From Cinclus cinclus (Eukaryota; Chordata; Aves; Passeriformes; Cinclidae), in the NCBI RefSeq assembly GCF_963662255.1, contig NC_085050.1, positions 8,179,334 to 8,243,333 of the forward strand: 64,000 nucleotides of DNA. Direction: 5' to 3'. A program made the translations under genes and the position numbers. Within the stretch, counting starts at the first letter, position 1. The number at the start of each line of letters is the position of its first letter. This document shows, piece after piece, positions 46,501-60,340 of this stretch. The notes below the pieces were generated by a model. It did no database searches. It had not been told where the DNA came from and saw nothing but the letters and a program-made list of their open reading frames with translations.

Positions 46501-49500
46501 CAGCAATTGACTGGAGTTTAAATCATTCACCAGAATTAATTAAACATTGCATCCAAATGCCTCAGAAATTATCGTGGTGCAAATCATCCCAGAACAATAG
46601 CAAGCCTCACCATTAGCTGGTATGAGTTGGTTTACTCCACTGACTTCAAAATACCTTATCAAATCAGTCAAACAGCAGGAAACAATAATCAAAGGACTTA
46701 TTTTGACCACTGAACAATTCCAGCAGCAGCTCAGAAGAAGAGAGGATTTTGTTATCAATTTTCTCAGCACAATGTCTCAGAGCTAGCTCATGTCATCACA
46801 CCAAAGCCATTACAAAAAAGGAAAATATATCACAACCTGAGGGGCTGCCTCTCTGCTCCTGGAGAGCTACTCAGAAACAGGCCAAATTTTCCACCTTATT
46901 CTGAGGCAAGCTTAGCCACTGTCTCCCCATCCACATTAGGCCTGTGGATATTGCCCCATGTGGTTATAGAAGCCAGGGAAAACCAACATCATCCACTCCA
47001 GGAGAAGGTGGGTGGACTTAGTTTGAGGTGAGGCTGTCCTCAGATCACTAAGAGAACATAAGTCACAACATTTTTGGAGACGTCGGGGCTTTGGTGAATT
47101 TTGGAGATCCCTCAGCTTCAGGGGTGACATAAAAGGTTCTCCAAAGTTGATGGGATTGCTCAGAGTCAAGATCTGTATGTGTGAAAATGTGAACAGTCCA
47201 AGAAAGGAGCACTTCTTCCACCTTGCTGCCCACTTCTCTTCTTAAACCCAAGGAAGATATGTGAACAGAAAATTCTTAATCTTACAAGTTAATCTGAAAA
47301 GCCTCCTGTAGCTGTAAATGTAATTCCAAACTGCAGATGGTCACAGCTTGTAAATCTTATGACTGCATGCAAACGCAAGTAAAAGCACAGGAAACCCATG
47401 CACCCATCACCAGTGAGCAAATTAAATTAACACCTAGCTTGTTAGTAGAGTCCTTGTGCTACAAACTTGTCAAACACTCATCCCAGCAGAGGCAGAGGTG
47501 CCTTTTGAAGTGGTTCTGTGAGCCACAAGCCAAACGTGTCAGCTCAAATAAACAAAGCCTTCAGTCCTCTGCCCACCACATCACAAGAAAGCCCTTCTCA
47601 GCTCATTTGATTGCTCTTGCTGGACTTTTTGACATAAGCTGCCTCTCTCCAGCTACTTTTTCTTCAGCAGTGCCTAGGGACTCTCCTGTGACAACTGATG
47701 ATAAGGTGAATTTGTTCTACATGAATTCCAGTTGCCGTTTCTCCCTTCCCTGGGGAGAGCAGTGATTATTTCCCTCTCAGGAGCTGTGCTGGGTTTCTGG
47801 CATTTGCACTGTCTGGCGTGTCACTAGGAGATGGTGCAAACCCGTGTGACTTCCACTGCATCTCTTGGCTGCTGGACTCCCAGGCACTGGCCCCCAATCC
47901 TGTGGGTCTGGTCCTCAGGGTATTGCAGGATAAGCAACAGCCATCAGTCAGCTAATGCCTCTTAATTTTTTCTTTTCAATTGTTACTGTGCAAACAGTGT
48001 ATTAAAGACAATTTGAGTCAAGGGGGAAAGTCGGGATCATGACTTAATTTTTGATACTGGGCATATCCATGGCCACCCATCTGGCTGGGTTCTCTCTGAA
48101 GGTGCTTTGGTTTCCCTCTGCTACTGCACAGTGCTTGTGCTGGGCAGCATTTTAGCATCATGGTTTACTCCCTGCAAAGGATGCATGGATTGTTTGCAAG
48201 CTGAGCAGCTTTCCTCCACCTGCACCGGGTTTCCCCAGCCACTCCCGCTGCAAGTCACCCTCTTGGGGACTACCTAGGGAAGCCAGGCCCCTTTGCAGTG
48301 TTACAGATATCTACAATGCAACTGAGGACACTGTAAGGCCAGGGACTGTCACCTCCTACCACTCCCATCTCTGAGGTGCCTTTACTTGTATTATGGCCGT
48401 GTATACAGCTCTCCAGTGCACTCAGAACTGGAGTCATGGCCCCAGGGTCTGCCTTACAGGCAGTCAGGCAGAGCAGCAGGGCAGATGCTGCCACACCACT
48501 GCATTTCAGAGGCACAGGGAGCAGCCAGGCCTCAGTCATCCCATGTGTGCATGTCAAAGTCAACACAGGAAGGCAGCCCTGAGGGAAAAACAACCTTCCT
48601 CTTCACCATTCACCTTTGTCACCTCTTCTGTGAATGATCAAATTCCCAGCTTTGCTCTGGAAACCTTCCAAAACTCCCATAATCTCTGCAAGTTTTCTGT
48701 CTGCCTTTTCCTATCTTTGTGGTGGTTGGCAATTTTCTCATCCAGTATTAAAAATGGATCCTAATGTGCAAGGGGCAACTATAGAAACAACAGCAATGAA
48801 AAAGATGATTTATGCATAAAAAATGAATACCATAATATGGTTGGAGGAAAATGCAAAATTTTAATTGCTATCTGAGTGGCACATGGAGAAGGACATGGTT
48901 TCCATATGTGTTCAAGGAACCAACACATTTCTGATGTAATTACAAAATTAGGCATAAACAGCAGCAGTCAGCAGTGTCAGGAGGTTTAGAAAAAGGAAAT
49001 GTGATATCTAGATGGCTACAGTTCAGAATAATGCACCAGACAACAGATTATTAAAAAAAAAATCAAAAACCATATGTATCCAAAAATGGAAAAGAGAAAG
49101 TAGACAAAGCCAGATCATCTGAAATGGAACCAGATAGGAAAATTGATGAGATCAAATCTCTCTGAAAATGCTTTTGTTTTGGTGCATGCAACTTACCAGG
49201 AGGACAAGATTTGTGCAGCAGCCACTGCCCAGCCTGATGCAGGATGCCCAGGAGCATTTCCAACCTCCTAAAATACAGCAGAGCATGAGCCCTCATCCCT
49301 ACACAATGGGTATGATGCAAGTCTGAAGCCTTGGTCTGACCTGTCATTTCTATATCCATAAGGTGAGCAGTGCCTCTTGTTTTGCTTACAATGTGGATGG
49401 ACTGCTGTAATTTCTTTCTTAAGATGCCAGCCCTTGGAATATCTCATTTTGGTTTGGGAGCTTTTTTTGTAGCTGAAACACTGGAAGTAAATTGGATTTT

Positions 49501-52500
49501 GTGTTTGCTCTGAAAGCTCTCCAAATGCTCATGTAAATGAAAAATCTTTCTCCTCTAGGACTCCTATGGCAAATAAAATCTGTTATTTTTAAATTCATGA
49601 TAGGACAAATGAGCAAATTTTGTTTCCAATGATGCTGGTTAGAAAGAGGTGCTGTGATGCCAACTGTATTTCTCATGTCCTGCAAAACCTGCTGGTCTGC
49701 TGTAGTGTGAGTGGGGCTGACTGATGTGGGGAGTCCTGGATGGAGCTTGAATACCTGAGTTTCATTTACACCTGTCCTAAGCTACACAAAGGGCCAAAAC
49801 AAGGTCTGTTTTCAGCTTTGGTCTTTCTTCTGACCCAGGCTTGGTAGTGGGGTTAGGCATATCTCCTTGACAGGAAAATGCTGTGGTGAATTTTGCCAGC
49901 AGTGCAAAAGTGGTAAGCAGCAGTGGTAAAGGTTTCCATGCCCATGAGGATCAAGTTGCGTTCTCTGGGATTTACTTCCAATAAGCATTAATGGCACTTT
50001 GGATTCAGCCTTCCTTGGTTTCCCTTCCTCAGACCTTTCCAAAGTGCTGCCCAACACATCTTGTATTTTCTATAGTTTCAGGCACAGACATGCCTTGGAG
50101 GAAGATGTTTTAAGAACAGCTTCCCTGTTTTTTATAGCCGTAGCAATAAATCCTGTTCACAGGATAATGTGGTGCCCACTAAGCGCAGTCCATTCTGGAA
50201 CAGCAGCTTGCTGCAGCCTACAAATGAAATGGATTACTTCAGTTATTTTAAAGTATTTCCAATCCAACAACATGGATGGATATTTTTCCAAACTAGGACA
50301 CAGCTGGTTTATATTATAGCTGCACTCACAGCATCTGAGAAGGAGTCAGATGAGTCATCCCAAGAACCTTTCAGATGTGGGGTGGGAAATCTATTAATGT
50401 ATTATCAGAAGCTGATCCAATATCCAACGGTCTGTTACACAGAGCAGATAAGCAATAGATCTGGTGAGAAAAGCTCTGCTTCTGATGCCTTTTCTCTCTT
50501 TCCAAAGAGAGAAAAGAAAATAAGAGAGCCAAACTTGACTGTTCACCAAGGAGGTATTTGCTGTGTTGCAGGGAGGAACACAGCACAAAGTTATATCAAA
50601 CTTCCAACAAAACCAACAACAGGCTTTCAAATCATGTCTGTGGGGGTTGGAAGGGTTAGTGTGGGTGCTGGCACAGCCAGGTGCTGTGGGGATGTCTGTG
50701 TCACACTCCGCAGGGACCTGCCAGGACACCTGCCTGGCTTTGGGCACCAGGAGCCTGCTGGGCAGGAGGAGGTGTGAGGCCACCCTGACCAGCACTGGGC
50801 TCAACCTCCAGGGAAGAGGGAGATGCAATGGCCACAAATTAGCACTGGAAACCTGGCTGGTGATTTTGGCCCTCAGCTGAATGCCATCAGAGAATGACAC
50901 TATCATGGCAATTCATGCATCTAACCTGTAAATAAGACATTCTCTGTGGCTGCCTTATCCTACACCTAGACAAGGGATTTTTGCAGGGCTGAGCCTGTCA
51001 CTGACTGTCTGCAGAGCCTTGGCGGAAGAACTGTGGAGAGCTTGTTAGTGGGCAGTGCCTCCTTCAGGAGCTGAGCGAGAGGCTAAGTGGGACATAAGGT
51101 AAAGGTAATCATGCAGGTGAAAGTCTCGATGCTGCTCATGTCTTATATCTACTGTCCTCTGCCTGTATGAATGTAGTTGGTAGAAAATAGACTTGGCAGG
51201 CTAACAAGAGAAATGCCACATTATGCAAACATAGTCAAGACCTCAGCTTGTCTTCAAAGGAGAACAGGTCTCTTGAAGAGGATGTAAGTGGTGAGTTACC
51301 ATCCCTCAAGGGAACTCATTCTGTAGAAATCTCTTGTTCACTGCTGGCCTGGGTGAAAGCAGCAAAAGTTCAGCAGGGACCAGAGCAAAGGAAGTCTCCA
51401 TGGTTCACATGTACAGCTAGGCCAGATGATGGAAACTCTTCAACATGGTGTCACAGCATGACAAAAATGGAGGTAGTCTAGCACATCTTCCCTTCCAGCT
51501 CCACTGGAGGCTGATTGGGAAAAGGGACTGGAGGAATCACCTTCCTGACACTGTATTCTTCTGCATTATGGGATATGTATCCTCTGGTCCAATGGAAAAA
51601 GATCTTTTTTATTGGTATATTATTTAAAAGTCCTTATTTTCCTGGATACTTTTATCACACATTACCAATTTTCTAAGCTTCAGAACTTCGCATTTTTATC
51701 AGCTGTGATCTGCTTCCCCTCTCTTTCTCTTTCTGATTGGAGCTTTCACTTTGCCACAGAAACTGGAAGGGATTTTAGCCAATATTGTCTTCTTTATTGA
51801 TTGTGGGAATGTGATTATTTTGATTCGAAAAATTGTTGCTTTCCATTAGCCTTCTGTCTTTGCCTTTCCTCATGTTTGCTTATAATTTGCTTATAATTTA
51901 AGGAATTAGACCTTCTGAATCATCACACTTGTGTGTCTTTTATTAACTGGGATTGTCCTCTTTCCCCTATTATTCCTACTGACTGTCACTCAGTGCCTGA
52001 GGTTTTGCACTGTGCAATGTGCACAAAACCCCAGGACATAAATCTCTCACTGGACGTCAGCAGCACCTTTCTGCTCCCCTCTTAATTGCAGTCAGACCTT
52101 GTAACTGAATCCCATGGTTTTCATGTCTGAGGACATGTCTGTGCTAAGGTGAAGGCCTGCACTGTTGCACAAACATTTCTTAGCTTGAAATTACCTAAGA
52201 GTTGTCATAACCATGGGGAAAACATATATTTACTAATTTCAGCCCTGGGGAACTGCTCAGCCTGTGAGACCAGCTCCCAGGTGAGGTTATTCACAGGATG
52301 CTGTGGCTCCTGAGGAACTTCTGGGTCCTATGCAAGCTCTGCATACACAGACACTGCCCCATTTCACAGCCACTGTTTTTCAACACTCCTGTACCCTCAG
52401 GGGCAGAGTTTCTCAGTGTTAGAAGCTATAATATGGTCTGTGGGTAGAGCAATTATCCCAAGGCAGAACTCGTAGTTGGAGCAAAGAATCTTTGCCAGGA

Positions 52501-54176
52501 ATATGCAAAGCTTCTCCCTTGACCTTGTGCCCAGGGATGTGGTGCTATCCCCACCCTTCTCATCCAGGACAGCTGAGGGTCAGGCAAAAGTTCTAAATGT
52601 ATGTGCAATTTACACATAAGAAAATCTTACAAACATCTGCAGACAGCCAGCACTGAAGGTCAAGCACAGAACAAGGGGAGTTTGCTCAGAGCTGGCCCTG
52701 GGGGCACTGAGGAAAGGTTGGTAGTGCTGAAGGCTCTCCACAAGACCAGCTGGACATGAAGGGGGCACAGATCTTGCACACAAACTGAGGCTTGTGTAGC
52801 AAGCAGCCAGGTCTGAGCTTGACCCAAGGCTGCTGGAAGTGGGAAAGGTTCCACAACATCTGCTCGTGGCACCACTGGCAGCACACTGGGACTGCCAGAG
52901 GTATCACAGTCCTCCCCTCGACTGTAAACAAGAGAGGCAGGGATGCTGGGCAGAGCAGGAACAGGAACAAACAAGGTCTCACCAGCTCTTATTCTCACAA
53001 AACACTGTGGGAACCCGTGGTTTTGCAGCCAGCTTTGGCTGTAGGGCCACTGTGCTGGTGGCACACAAGTGAAGAGGGTTTGTGCACTCAGGAGTTCAGA
53101 AAAGACAGTGGCTGAAGGACAGTCACATCCTGGCAGTGAGTGCTTGGCTAGACTTTCAGACAGGCTGAAGTTACAAAGAATGAACTGGGGGGCAAAATCC
53201 TGGGAAATTGTGAATGTCTTGACATATAATGTCCGCACGCTCTTGATACAATCCCTGCTAAGGAGATGATGAGGAGTGGAAACAGCATGGGCATTGCTAT
53301 TTAGCTCATTATTTAGACATATAAATGCCTCATGGTGCCATTGAGTGTGCTTGTACAGCCTCATTTTTGAGGTAATTAGTTGTTGTATTAAACACAAATT
53401 AACTGTGATCTCTTTAAATTGGAGAAGAAGGGAAGATCTTTGCATTGGTCACAGAGAAAGTAGGACTGAAGAGGAGCAAAGGAGTTGTGCTGTCAGCTGA
53501 GCAGACCTGATGGAAAAACTAATACGTCAGAGAGAAGAAATGTTCATATTTTTCTTCCTTTTGGGAAGATATGAAGCATACCAAGGTTTGCGAGAACCTT
53601 GAACTACTTCTGTGGATACTTTTATCAAAAAAAAATATTGTGAAGTCTGATTTTCTAAATGCTTCATATGTCAATAGACAAATTTGTGGCTAAATAAACA
53701 TATTTTTCTGCAAAAAGGAAAAAAAATCTTAGTAACTCTTCATTTTTTGTTACGACTCTTTTGTTTTCCCAAGAAAAATAATGAAATTCCCTGAACACTG
53801 GCCAGTTACACCTGGGCAGGGCTGTGGGAGGCTGAGACTGGAAGCTACAGAAATAAGTCACCTGCTAAGTCACACTGCTAGGCAAGTGTCACTGCCAGGA
53901 GAGGGTGAGCAGGGGCACAGGGATAAATACCATATATACTGAGTAACAAAGCAAGGGAGACACTGGAAGGAGAATGGGAAAATGTTTATTTTGGAAGGAA
54001 TGTGAATTTTCTGGTACAGAAGCAAAGAACACAGAAAATTCAGTCAAATGCCTGGTATCTGCATCACTATTGCATTTTAAGTTTGTTTGTTCATTGTCTC
54101 TGGAGTGGAACAAAACTGAGATAGATCTAAGGATGAAAAAAGAGTATGAAAGGTCCTGTGCTGTTTCCCACAGTGA
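43574..54176. other. Intergenic DNA without a recognised gene
   Basis: No gene or RNA is recognised in these 10.6 kb. They hold a short (AT)n tract near 44905-44918 and a 261-codon open frame on the minus strand (52660-53445) that resembles no family I know. Confidence 0.6.
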
Positions 54177-54505
54177 GTCATAGAATCACTGAATGATTTG
54201 GGTTGGAAGGGATCTTAAAGTTCACCTTGTTGCAACCTTCCTGCTGTGGCAGGGACGCCTTCCACTAGACCAGGTTCTCAGAGCCCCATCCAACCTGGCC
54301 TTGAACACTTCCAGGGATGGGGTATCTGCAACTTCTTTGGGCAACCTGCTCCAATGTCCCATCACCCTCACAGTAAAGTATTTCTTCCAAGCACCCAATC
54401 TAAATCTTCCTTCTTTCATTTTAAAGCCATTCCCTCTTGTCCTATTACTACGTGCCCTTTTGAAAAGTTTCCCAGCTCTCTTGGAGCTCCCTGATAGAGA
54501 TCCTA
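54177..54505 (-). mobile_element. CR1 LINE 3' end, reverse orientation
   Basis: This is the reverse complement of CR1. It reads on the plus strand TCATAGAATCACTGAATGAT, GGGTTGGAAGGGATCTTAAA, TTCCACTAGACCAGGTTCTC, CCATCCAACCTGGCCTTGAA, CACTTCCAGGGATGGGGTAT and TTTAAAGCCATTCCCTCTTG. The tail octamer is at the left end. It is the least diverged CR1 copy in the window. Confidence 0.95.
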
Positions 54506-55299
54506 TCTCAGCTTATCTGTGATGATAACCCTGTTACAGCAAATTCACCATCCCTGCTGTAAACCTGCTTGCATTTGTCAAGTGGAAGATGTTTGTGCCC
54601 TCTCACCCCATAGATTAGGTAAGGGAGTTTGGTCAGTAAAGAAATAAGTGATTTATAAATGTTTAGTTTGTGTTATTTTTCTTCAACTCAGTATCTTAGC
54701 AAGGGAGTTTGTATATCTTTGAAGGTCAGTTCTGAGGATCAAGCTGCTAATTAGATAATAATACAACTTCATCATTATTGCAGCAACCAAGGGGACTTAT
54801 ACACTGCTACATTTAGCAGAGAGGCTAAATTTATGCTTAATTTTTTCCTTCATGGAGCTATATTGCAGATATAAAAAGTAATATTCCCAGCCTGGGAGTT
54901 GACTAGGGGCTATGTGAGGGTGAAAGCTCTGTGGTTGCAACCTGGATCTTCTAAAATGTAATTAAATCAGGTTTTTTGAGCTCCACTGTATTGCACAAAA
55001 GCATGACAAGCAAAGGGAAAGTTTAACAGTCAGAGAAGCTAGACAAGTAATGAGATTTAAAAGCTAAATTTGAATAGAACAATGGATCAGAAGGGTGCCT
55101 TGAAATGTAAAGAATTAGTTTGCTTTCTTGGTTCGCTTAAATTAAAGTAAAAGATGCATTATTTCCCCCAGAAAGATTATTTAAATCCAGTATAATGCCA
55201 AATGGCATTAGCAACATGCTGTTTCATTTCACTTCATTTCATTCTGATGCCCTAAACACCTCACCTCAGTCACTGAAAATGTGATGGAATGGCTCATCC
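54506..55299. other. Intergenic DNA, nothing recognised
   Basis: An AT-rich stretch between two CR1 copies, with no recognisable gene, RNA or repeat. Confidence 0.6.
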
Positions 55300-55691
55300 T
55301 GGAATTCTGTTCAGCCTTGAGAAGAGATGACTGAGAGAGGATCCCATCCATGTCCATAAGCAGCTGAAGGGAGATTATCAAGAGGATGGAGCCAGGTTCT
55401 TCTTGGTGATTCCATACAATAGACAAGAGACAATGGGTAGAAACTGGAATACAGGATGTTCCTCCAGAACATGAGGAAGAATTTCTTTACTTTGAGGGTG
55501 ACTAAGCACTGGAGCAGGTTGCCCTGAGGCGCTGTGTAGTTTCCATCTCTGGAGATCTTCTAAAGCTGCCTGGACACAATTGTGAGTGATCTGATCCCAG
55601 GGACCCTGCCTGAGCAGGCAGACTGGATCAGAGGTCCTCCAGTGGTCCATTCCAAGCCCAACCACTCCTTGACTCTGTGACTCTGTGATCC
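55300..55691 (+). mobile_element. CR1 LINE 3' end
   Basis: This is sense CR1: TTCAGCCTTGAGAAGAGATG, AGAGGATCCCATCCATG, GATGGAGCCAGGTTCTTCTT, TGAGGAAGAATTTCTTTACT, GGAGCAGGTTGCCCTGAGG, with the tail CTCTGTGACTCTGTGATCC. It is the same general subfamily as the copy at 34.4 kb, 5'-truncated and decayed. Confidence 0.9.
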
Positions 55692-58224
55692 TACACAGGA
55701 GGGGGTCCTCCTCCCAGCATGTATCCCTGAAATGCTCCCGTCTGACACACTGGGCTCAAAACCTATCCACCCTGTGACTGAAGAGTGCTGGTGTGCCCAG
55801 GTTACTTTCAAAGATGTGGCATGGTGGCAGCATCATATTTCATGATGGCAAGTAGCATTACCTACTAGTTGTTATGCTTGTCATCATCTGAAACAATATA
55901 CTGAAACACAAATAAGAATTTTGCCATGGCGCAACATTGCCTGGACAAGCCCAAGGAGGCTGATATAAAATGTAGTTCAGCTGATTTTCCAGTCCTCCAG
56001 ATTTTCTCATATGCCAGTACAAGCTGGAGGGATGAGATCAGTAAAGGCATTTAAGACACAAGAAGAGAAAACCTGGAAACACAGACAATCAACTGAACTT
56101 GATTTTCAGTCAATTGCATTTTGAGACAGGATATAAGCCAGGAAAATTATTATAGCATCATGACAGGGGGAGGACAGTGGCATGTACAGAGGATTTGGAT
56201 GTCAGCTCTCATATTGTCAGAGAAGCTTAGAGTCTGCACTGTCTACAAATGACAAGACCTAAGTGTAGACTCAATACAAGGCTGACATGCTAAATCAATG
56301 TAAAAGAGTATACCTAACCCAAGTGTCACAGATCACATCTAAGTACAGATACTGAAAAATAGAGTGGCAATAGAGTGGTCACACAATTCCATTTCAATCT
56401 GATCTGTGTTTTCCTATAAAAATATTTGTGCATGTTCCTACCTGCTGTCTCAAGTGACAAGTGTGAAGATGAGGGATTTGAAGGCACAGAAAATGAAGCA
56501 GAGCAATAGAAGTGTGACACAGGCTGACTCAGTAAGTCTGTGACCTCTTTGTAACCAGTATGGCAATTGCAGAAGACTCACATGCCCCATCTTCTGCAGA
56601 TTGAATGGGGGCATAAGTTCACTGAGAAGAGTAAGACAAGTGCAAGTATTTTTATTAGAAAACATACAGAGGTTATGGAGAAGTGCACAGCCCTGGGTGC
56701 TAAAGGCCAGGCTGAGATACCTCAGTACTGTGGATAGCTAGATCGAGGGAAAAACCTTAGTGAGAAAATGACAGAATCTGCCAATTTATCCCTCTGAGGA
56801 GGGTTTTTGAAGCAAGGATATGGCAACCATGGCCTTGGTATTGGGGCAGCTGAACGCTTGAGACAACACTGAGCACTGGCCCATCAGCCCAGCACAGTGT
56901 GTGAACACAAACAAGTTCTAACATCAGCCTGAAATTATTGTCCCCCATGATGGTTTCCTGCTCCATCCAAGCAAGGATGCATCTCTTCATTAGCAATTCC
57001 TGTCCAGGGGCTAAAAACATGCTGAAGGAAGGGCTTAGCTTAATGGCATGTGGGTCCGACAATATAAACACAAAAAATTATAATAGTTAGAAAGGGAAAG
57101 CTGGTCAGAAAAATACCAATGGCCTGGACTGCACCCAAAGACATTTTCTCCACTTCTGTTATGGTCTTCTGCTTCCAATTCACACAGTTTTGGCCTTGTA
57201 AATACCGTTGTTAATTGTTATCTAATCTCTCCTGAGTGCATGGTTCATGGCCTGAGCTTCTGAAGCTGTGACAGCTCAGGGAGAGCCATGCCATGGAGAG
57301 CTGCACTGAAGATATTCATAGGGCAAATAAATTCCTATCTGAGAGACAGAGTAACAAGAATAAGTCATCTATTGTCTCACTCACCGAGGGAGGCCACACC
57401 AGCTGCTCTGCATAAAACCTTCAGCATCTGAGGGGGATAAACACTGTCTCTTCTGAACAAACATCCACACTTTCCATCCTCTCCATTTTGCATAACATCT
57501 GCTGAAATCAGTGTTTGCCGCTTCAGACAGGAAAATGTGCACCCATAAAGAAGGGAGCTAGAGTGGGAATTATTTGCAGGCTGGCAAGAATGGTTTGCAT
57601 CCACTTTCCTTTAGCAAAGGTGGACAAATACCCCTGCAGCTCTGCTCCAGAGCTTAGTGGTACTGTGAAGCTTGCTCAGTGTGGTGGTCCTGTTTCCTTT
57701 GGGTATGCTTCACTGTCAGCTGTAACTGACAGAAGCCCACAAAATAATGCACCATTTATTTCACGATCAATTTTGAAAGGAATTGTTGGCTCAGTGTTCT
57801 CGGCTCAAAAGAAATATCTTCTCCAGAGAATGCCCTTCCTCAAACCAAGCATCTTGGCACATGACCATTCTGAGACTGACGCTTCATTTTGTGGTAACTG
57901 AACACTCAAAAGAAGCCATGACTGGGGATCTGAATGATTTCTTTATTCATTTTAGAGCAGAACCTGGCCACATTCAGGCTTCCAAGGAGCTCCAGTTCTG
58001 CACGTGCACTGTACATTTTAGGAATAACTATTTCAGCTGCATGCTGTGAGGACAGCAGTGTGCCTCAGTGCCAAAGATCAGCAAATGGAAATGCAGTCCT
58101 ATGGAGGCACATACCAAAGGCATCTACCTTGTGGATTGGTGCTTTCAGAGGAGCAGATAGCCCACAATGTCAAACTTCACCACAGCAGAAACAGGAAGCC
58201 TCTGAGAGACTCCCCAGAGTGGCA
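55692..58224. other. Intergenic DNA, nothing recognised
   Basis: No gene or repeat could be recognised in this 2.5 kb stretch. Confidence 0.55.
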
Positions 58225-58935
58225 AGGTAACAACGAAGTATTTAGGAGCATAAAGACCTTTACAGCAGAGTTAAAGGATTTATTAATATCAGTCTGCACC
58301 ACAGAGGATGCTGGGAAATATTGGCCCCAGATGTATTTTTTCAGGCTCAAATCATAGACAGTGAGATGTTAAAACATGAGGTGTTGAACAAGCTAAAGAG
58401 CCACAAGCTTCTAGGAATGAAAGGTATATACCCCAGGAGAACTGGAGGAATTTAAGGAAAGAAGAGCTGAGTTGCTAACAAAAATACTCTGCCTCTCATT
58501 TATGTCATATCTGTGTTTTAGAAAGAGCTGATCCTAGGATGGGGGACCAGCAAGCCCTTCTCAAGTGCCAGCTGCATTGGCTGAAACTAATCAAAACCAG
58601 AAATTTAGTTGGATGAACATGACAGAATGGGGACGACTCAGTCTGGATTCACTGAAGGGAAATTGTCTCTAATCTTCTAGTTTAATACATTGCCAGAAGA
58701 GTGGATGTGACTTTCTTAGACTTCCAAGAGACATAGGACAAAGTCCTCCACAGGAGGCAATCTGGGAAACAAATACCCTGGTATATGAGACGAAATATTG
58801 TCACGGACTAGAAATTGCCTAAGAGAAAAGATCAGTTACAGCAGGCCAAAGAAAATACTTGAACCTTACCCTAAAATATTCTTAATAGGACTGATGCTTA
58901 GTATTTTTAATAAGGAATTAAAGGATTGACAGAAC
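58225..58935 (+). pseudogene. Decayed CR1 ORF2 reverse-transcriptase fragment
   Basis: The plus strand keeps a degraded CR1-type reverse transcriptase in shifting frames. Around 58405-58450 is a relic of the SPGPDGIHPRVLKEL segment. Around 58637-58680 the frame reads QSGFTEGKLSLIF, matching the QHGFxxGKS block. At about 58707-58763 it reads VDVTFLDFQET, a stop, then DKVLHRR, matching the YLDFQKAFDKVPH catalytic block. Around 58890-58930 GLMLSIFNKELKD matches the GPxLFNIFINDL block. Stops, frameshifts and a deletion between the last two blocks show it is long dead. The downstream YADD block is not seen. It is not joined to the CR1 3' ends nearby. Confidence 0.65.
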
Positions 58936-60206
58936 TGTGAGATGTGTTGGTTGTCCTGAAGGCTGTGAGGAGGGTCTCACCATTGGGGTGTGCTCTGTCT
59001 CCTGCCTAGTGGGGTTTGGAAATGCTCCACACAGAACAGTGCCACTAAGCAGCTACTTGCAGGTTTATGTGGCACCTGTGTTGCAGACACAAAATGCCAG
59101 CACAGCAGTTTTTGCATCCTTGTTTTCAGTTGCTTTGTAACTGAAGCTGGTTTAAACTTGTTTTTGTCACTTCTGAGGAATAAATGCATCTTGCAGCCCT
59201 TTCTCAAAAACAGTGCACTGTGAAAATCTCCATGCAGAATTCACCTTTCTTGCAATGCCATTGACATATGTGCAATTATTCCATAAAGGATTGCAGCCCA
59301 GTGGGATAGCAGGATCAAACTGTGATTCAGCTCTTACCCCTTCTGAGCTGCTGTGCAGCATAGTTAACATTACAGTTCCTTGAGCTCACTGTGTGGTGCT
59401 GGACATTGCATGATTCCCCATCAGCAGCAAAGCAGTCTTTTGAGTGAAGATTTTTGTATTTCTTCCATTTGAAAGATCTTGAGAACCAAGCATTACCAGA
59501 GCTTTTGTTTAGGAAGAGGAGCCATAATTTAAAAGGACTGAAAAACCTCCAAGATGTGTATCTCCTTATTCAAGATTGCTTATTTTCCCATTAAGTCATC
59601 TTTGAGTTGCGCGTCAGGTTCAATTTTTTGATAGGGATTCTGCAGATATCATATCTCCTGTTCCCAAACACTTTCCTCTATACCATGTTATGTGTCTAAA
59701 GGCCTTTTTCCAGAAAGTATCTTGCTTATAGTACAGAAACAACCACAATAAGGGTTTTTCAGGTACTGATTCTGTTATCAGCTACATTTGCCAGTTTTTA
59801 CAGTCTTCTACTGTTCAGACACACTTTATTATTCCTTTCGTGATGTCTCCTTCTCATCCAGAGACACTGGCAAATTAAGAAATTGCAGAGAAGTGCCAGT
59901 AATGAAACAGTTGACTACTTTTACCATGGTTATAAATACATTATTTTAGCAGCTAAACTGCTCTGGAAGCTTTTCCTGTGAAGGAAATCTAAGCTTCCTG
60001 AGCCATTAAGCAAGCAGAAGAGAAAGTGCATCTTTGTGAAAAAGTAGCCATATTCCACCAAGTTTTTTATTTGTGAGCTTTGACAGGTCAATTTGTATTC
60101 TTACTGAAAAAAAACCCAACCCTGTAATCACCCAAGTTCTTTAGGCCAAATGACTCATTTCATATCTAAAAACACAACTTTACTCACCAAGAGCATATAA
60201 AGGGAG

Positions 60207-60340
60207 ATCATAGAATCATAAAATATTTTGGATTGGAAGTGACCTATAAGAATCATCTAATCTGACTCCCCTGCAATAAGCAGGGACATCTTCCACTAGA
60301 TCAGCTTGCTGAGAACTCTGTCTGATTTTTCAATAAAATG
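60207..60340 (-). mobile_element. CR1 LINE 3' fragment, reverse orientation
   Basis: The plus strand reads ATCATAGAATCATAAAATAT, TTTGGATTGGAAGTGACCTA, ATCATCTAATCTGACTCCCC and AGCAGGGACATCTTCCACTA, then GATCAGCTTGCTGAGAAC before it fades. This is the last 130 bp of a CR1 copy in reverse, more diverged than the one at 54.2 kb. Confidence 0.88.

Noticed and set aside
50169..50777. 202-codon plus-strand open frame
   Set aside because: Low complexity in parts, overlapped by long frames on the other strand, and no similarity recognised.
51247..51283. Exon-like 37-bp segment with acceptor CAG and donor GTAAGT
   Set aside because: The acceptor lacks a pyrimidine tract, and no partner exon in a compatible frame was found.
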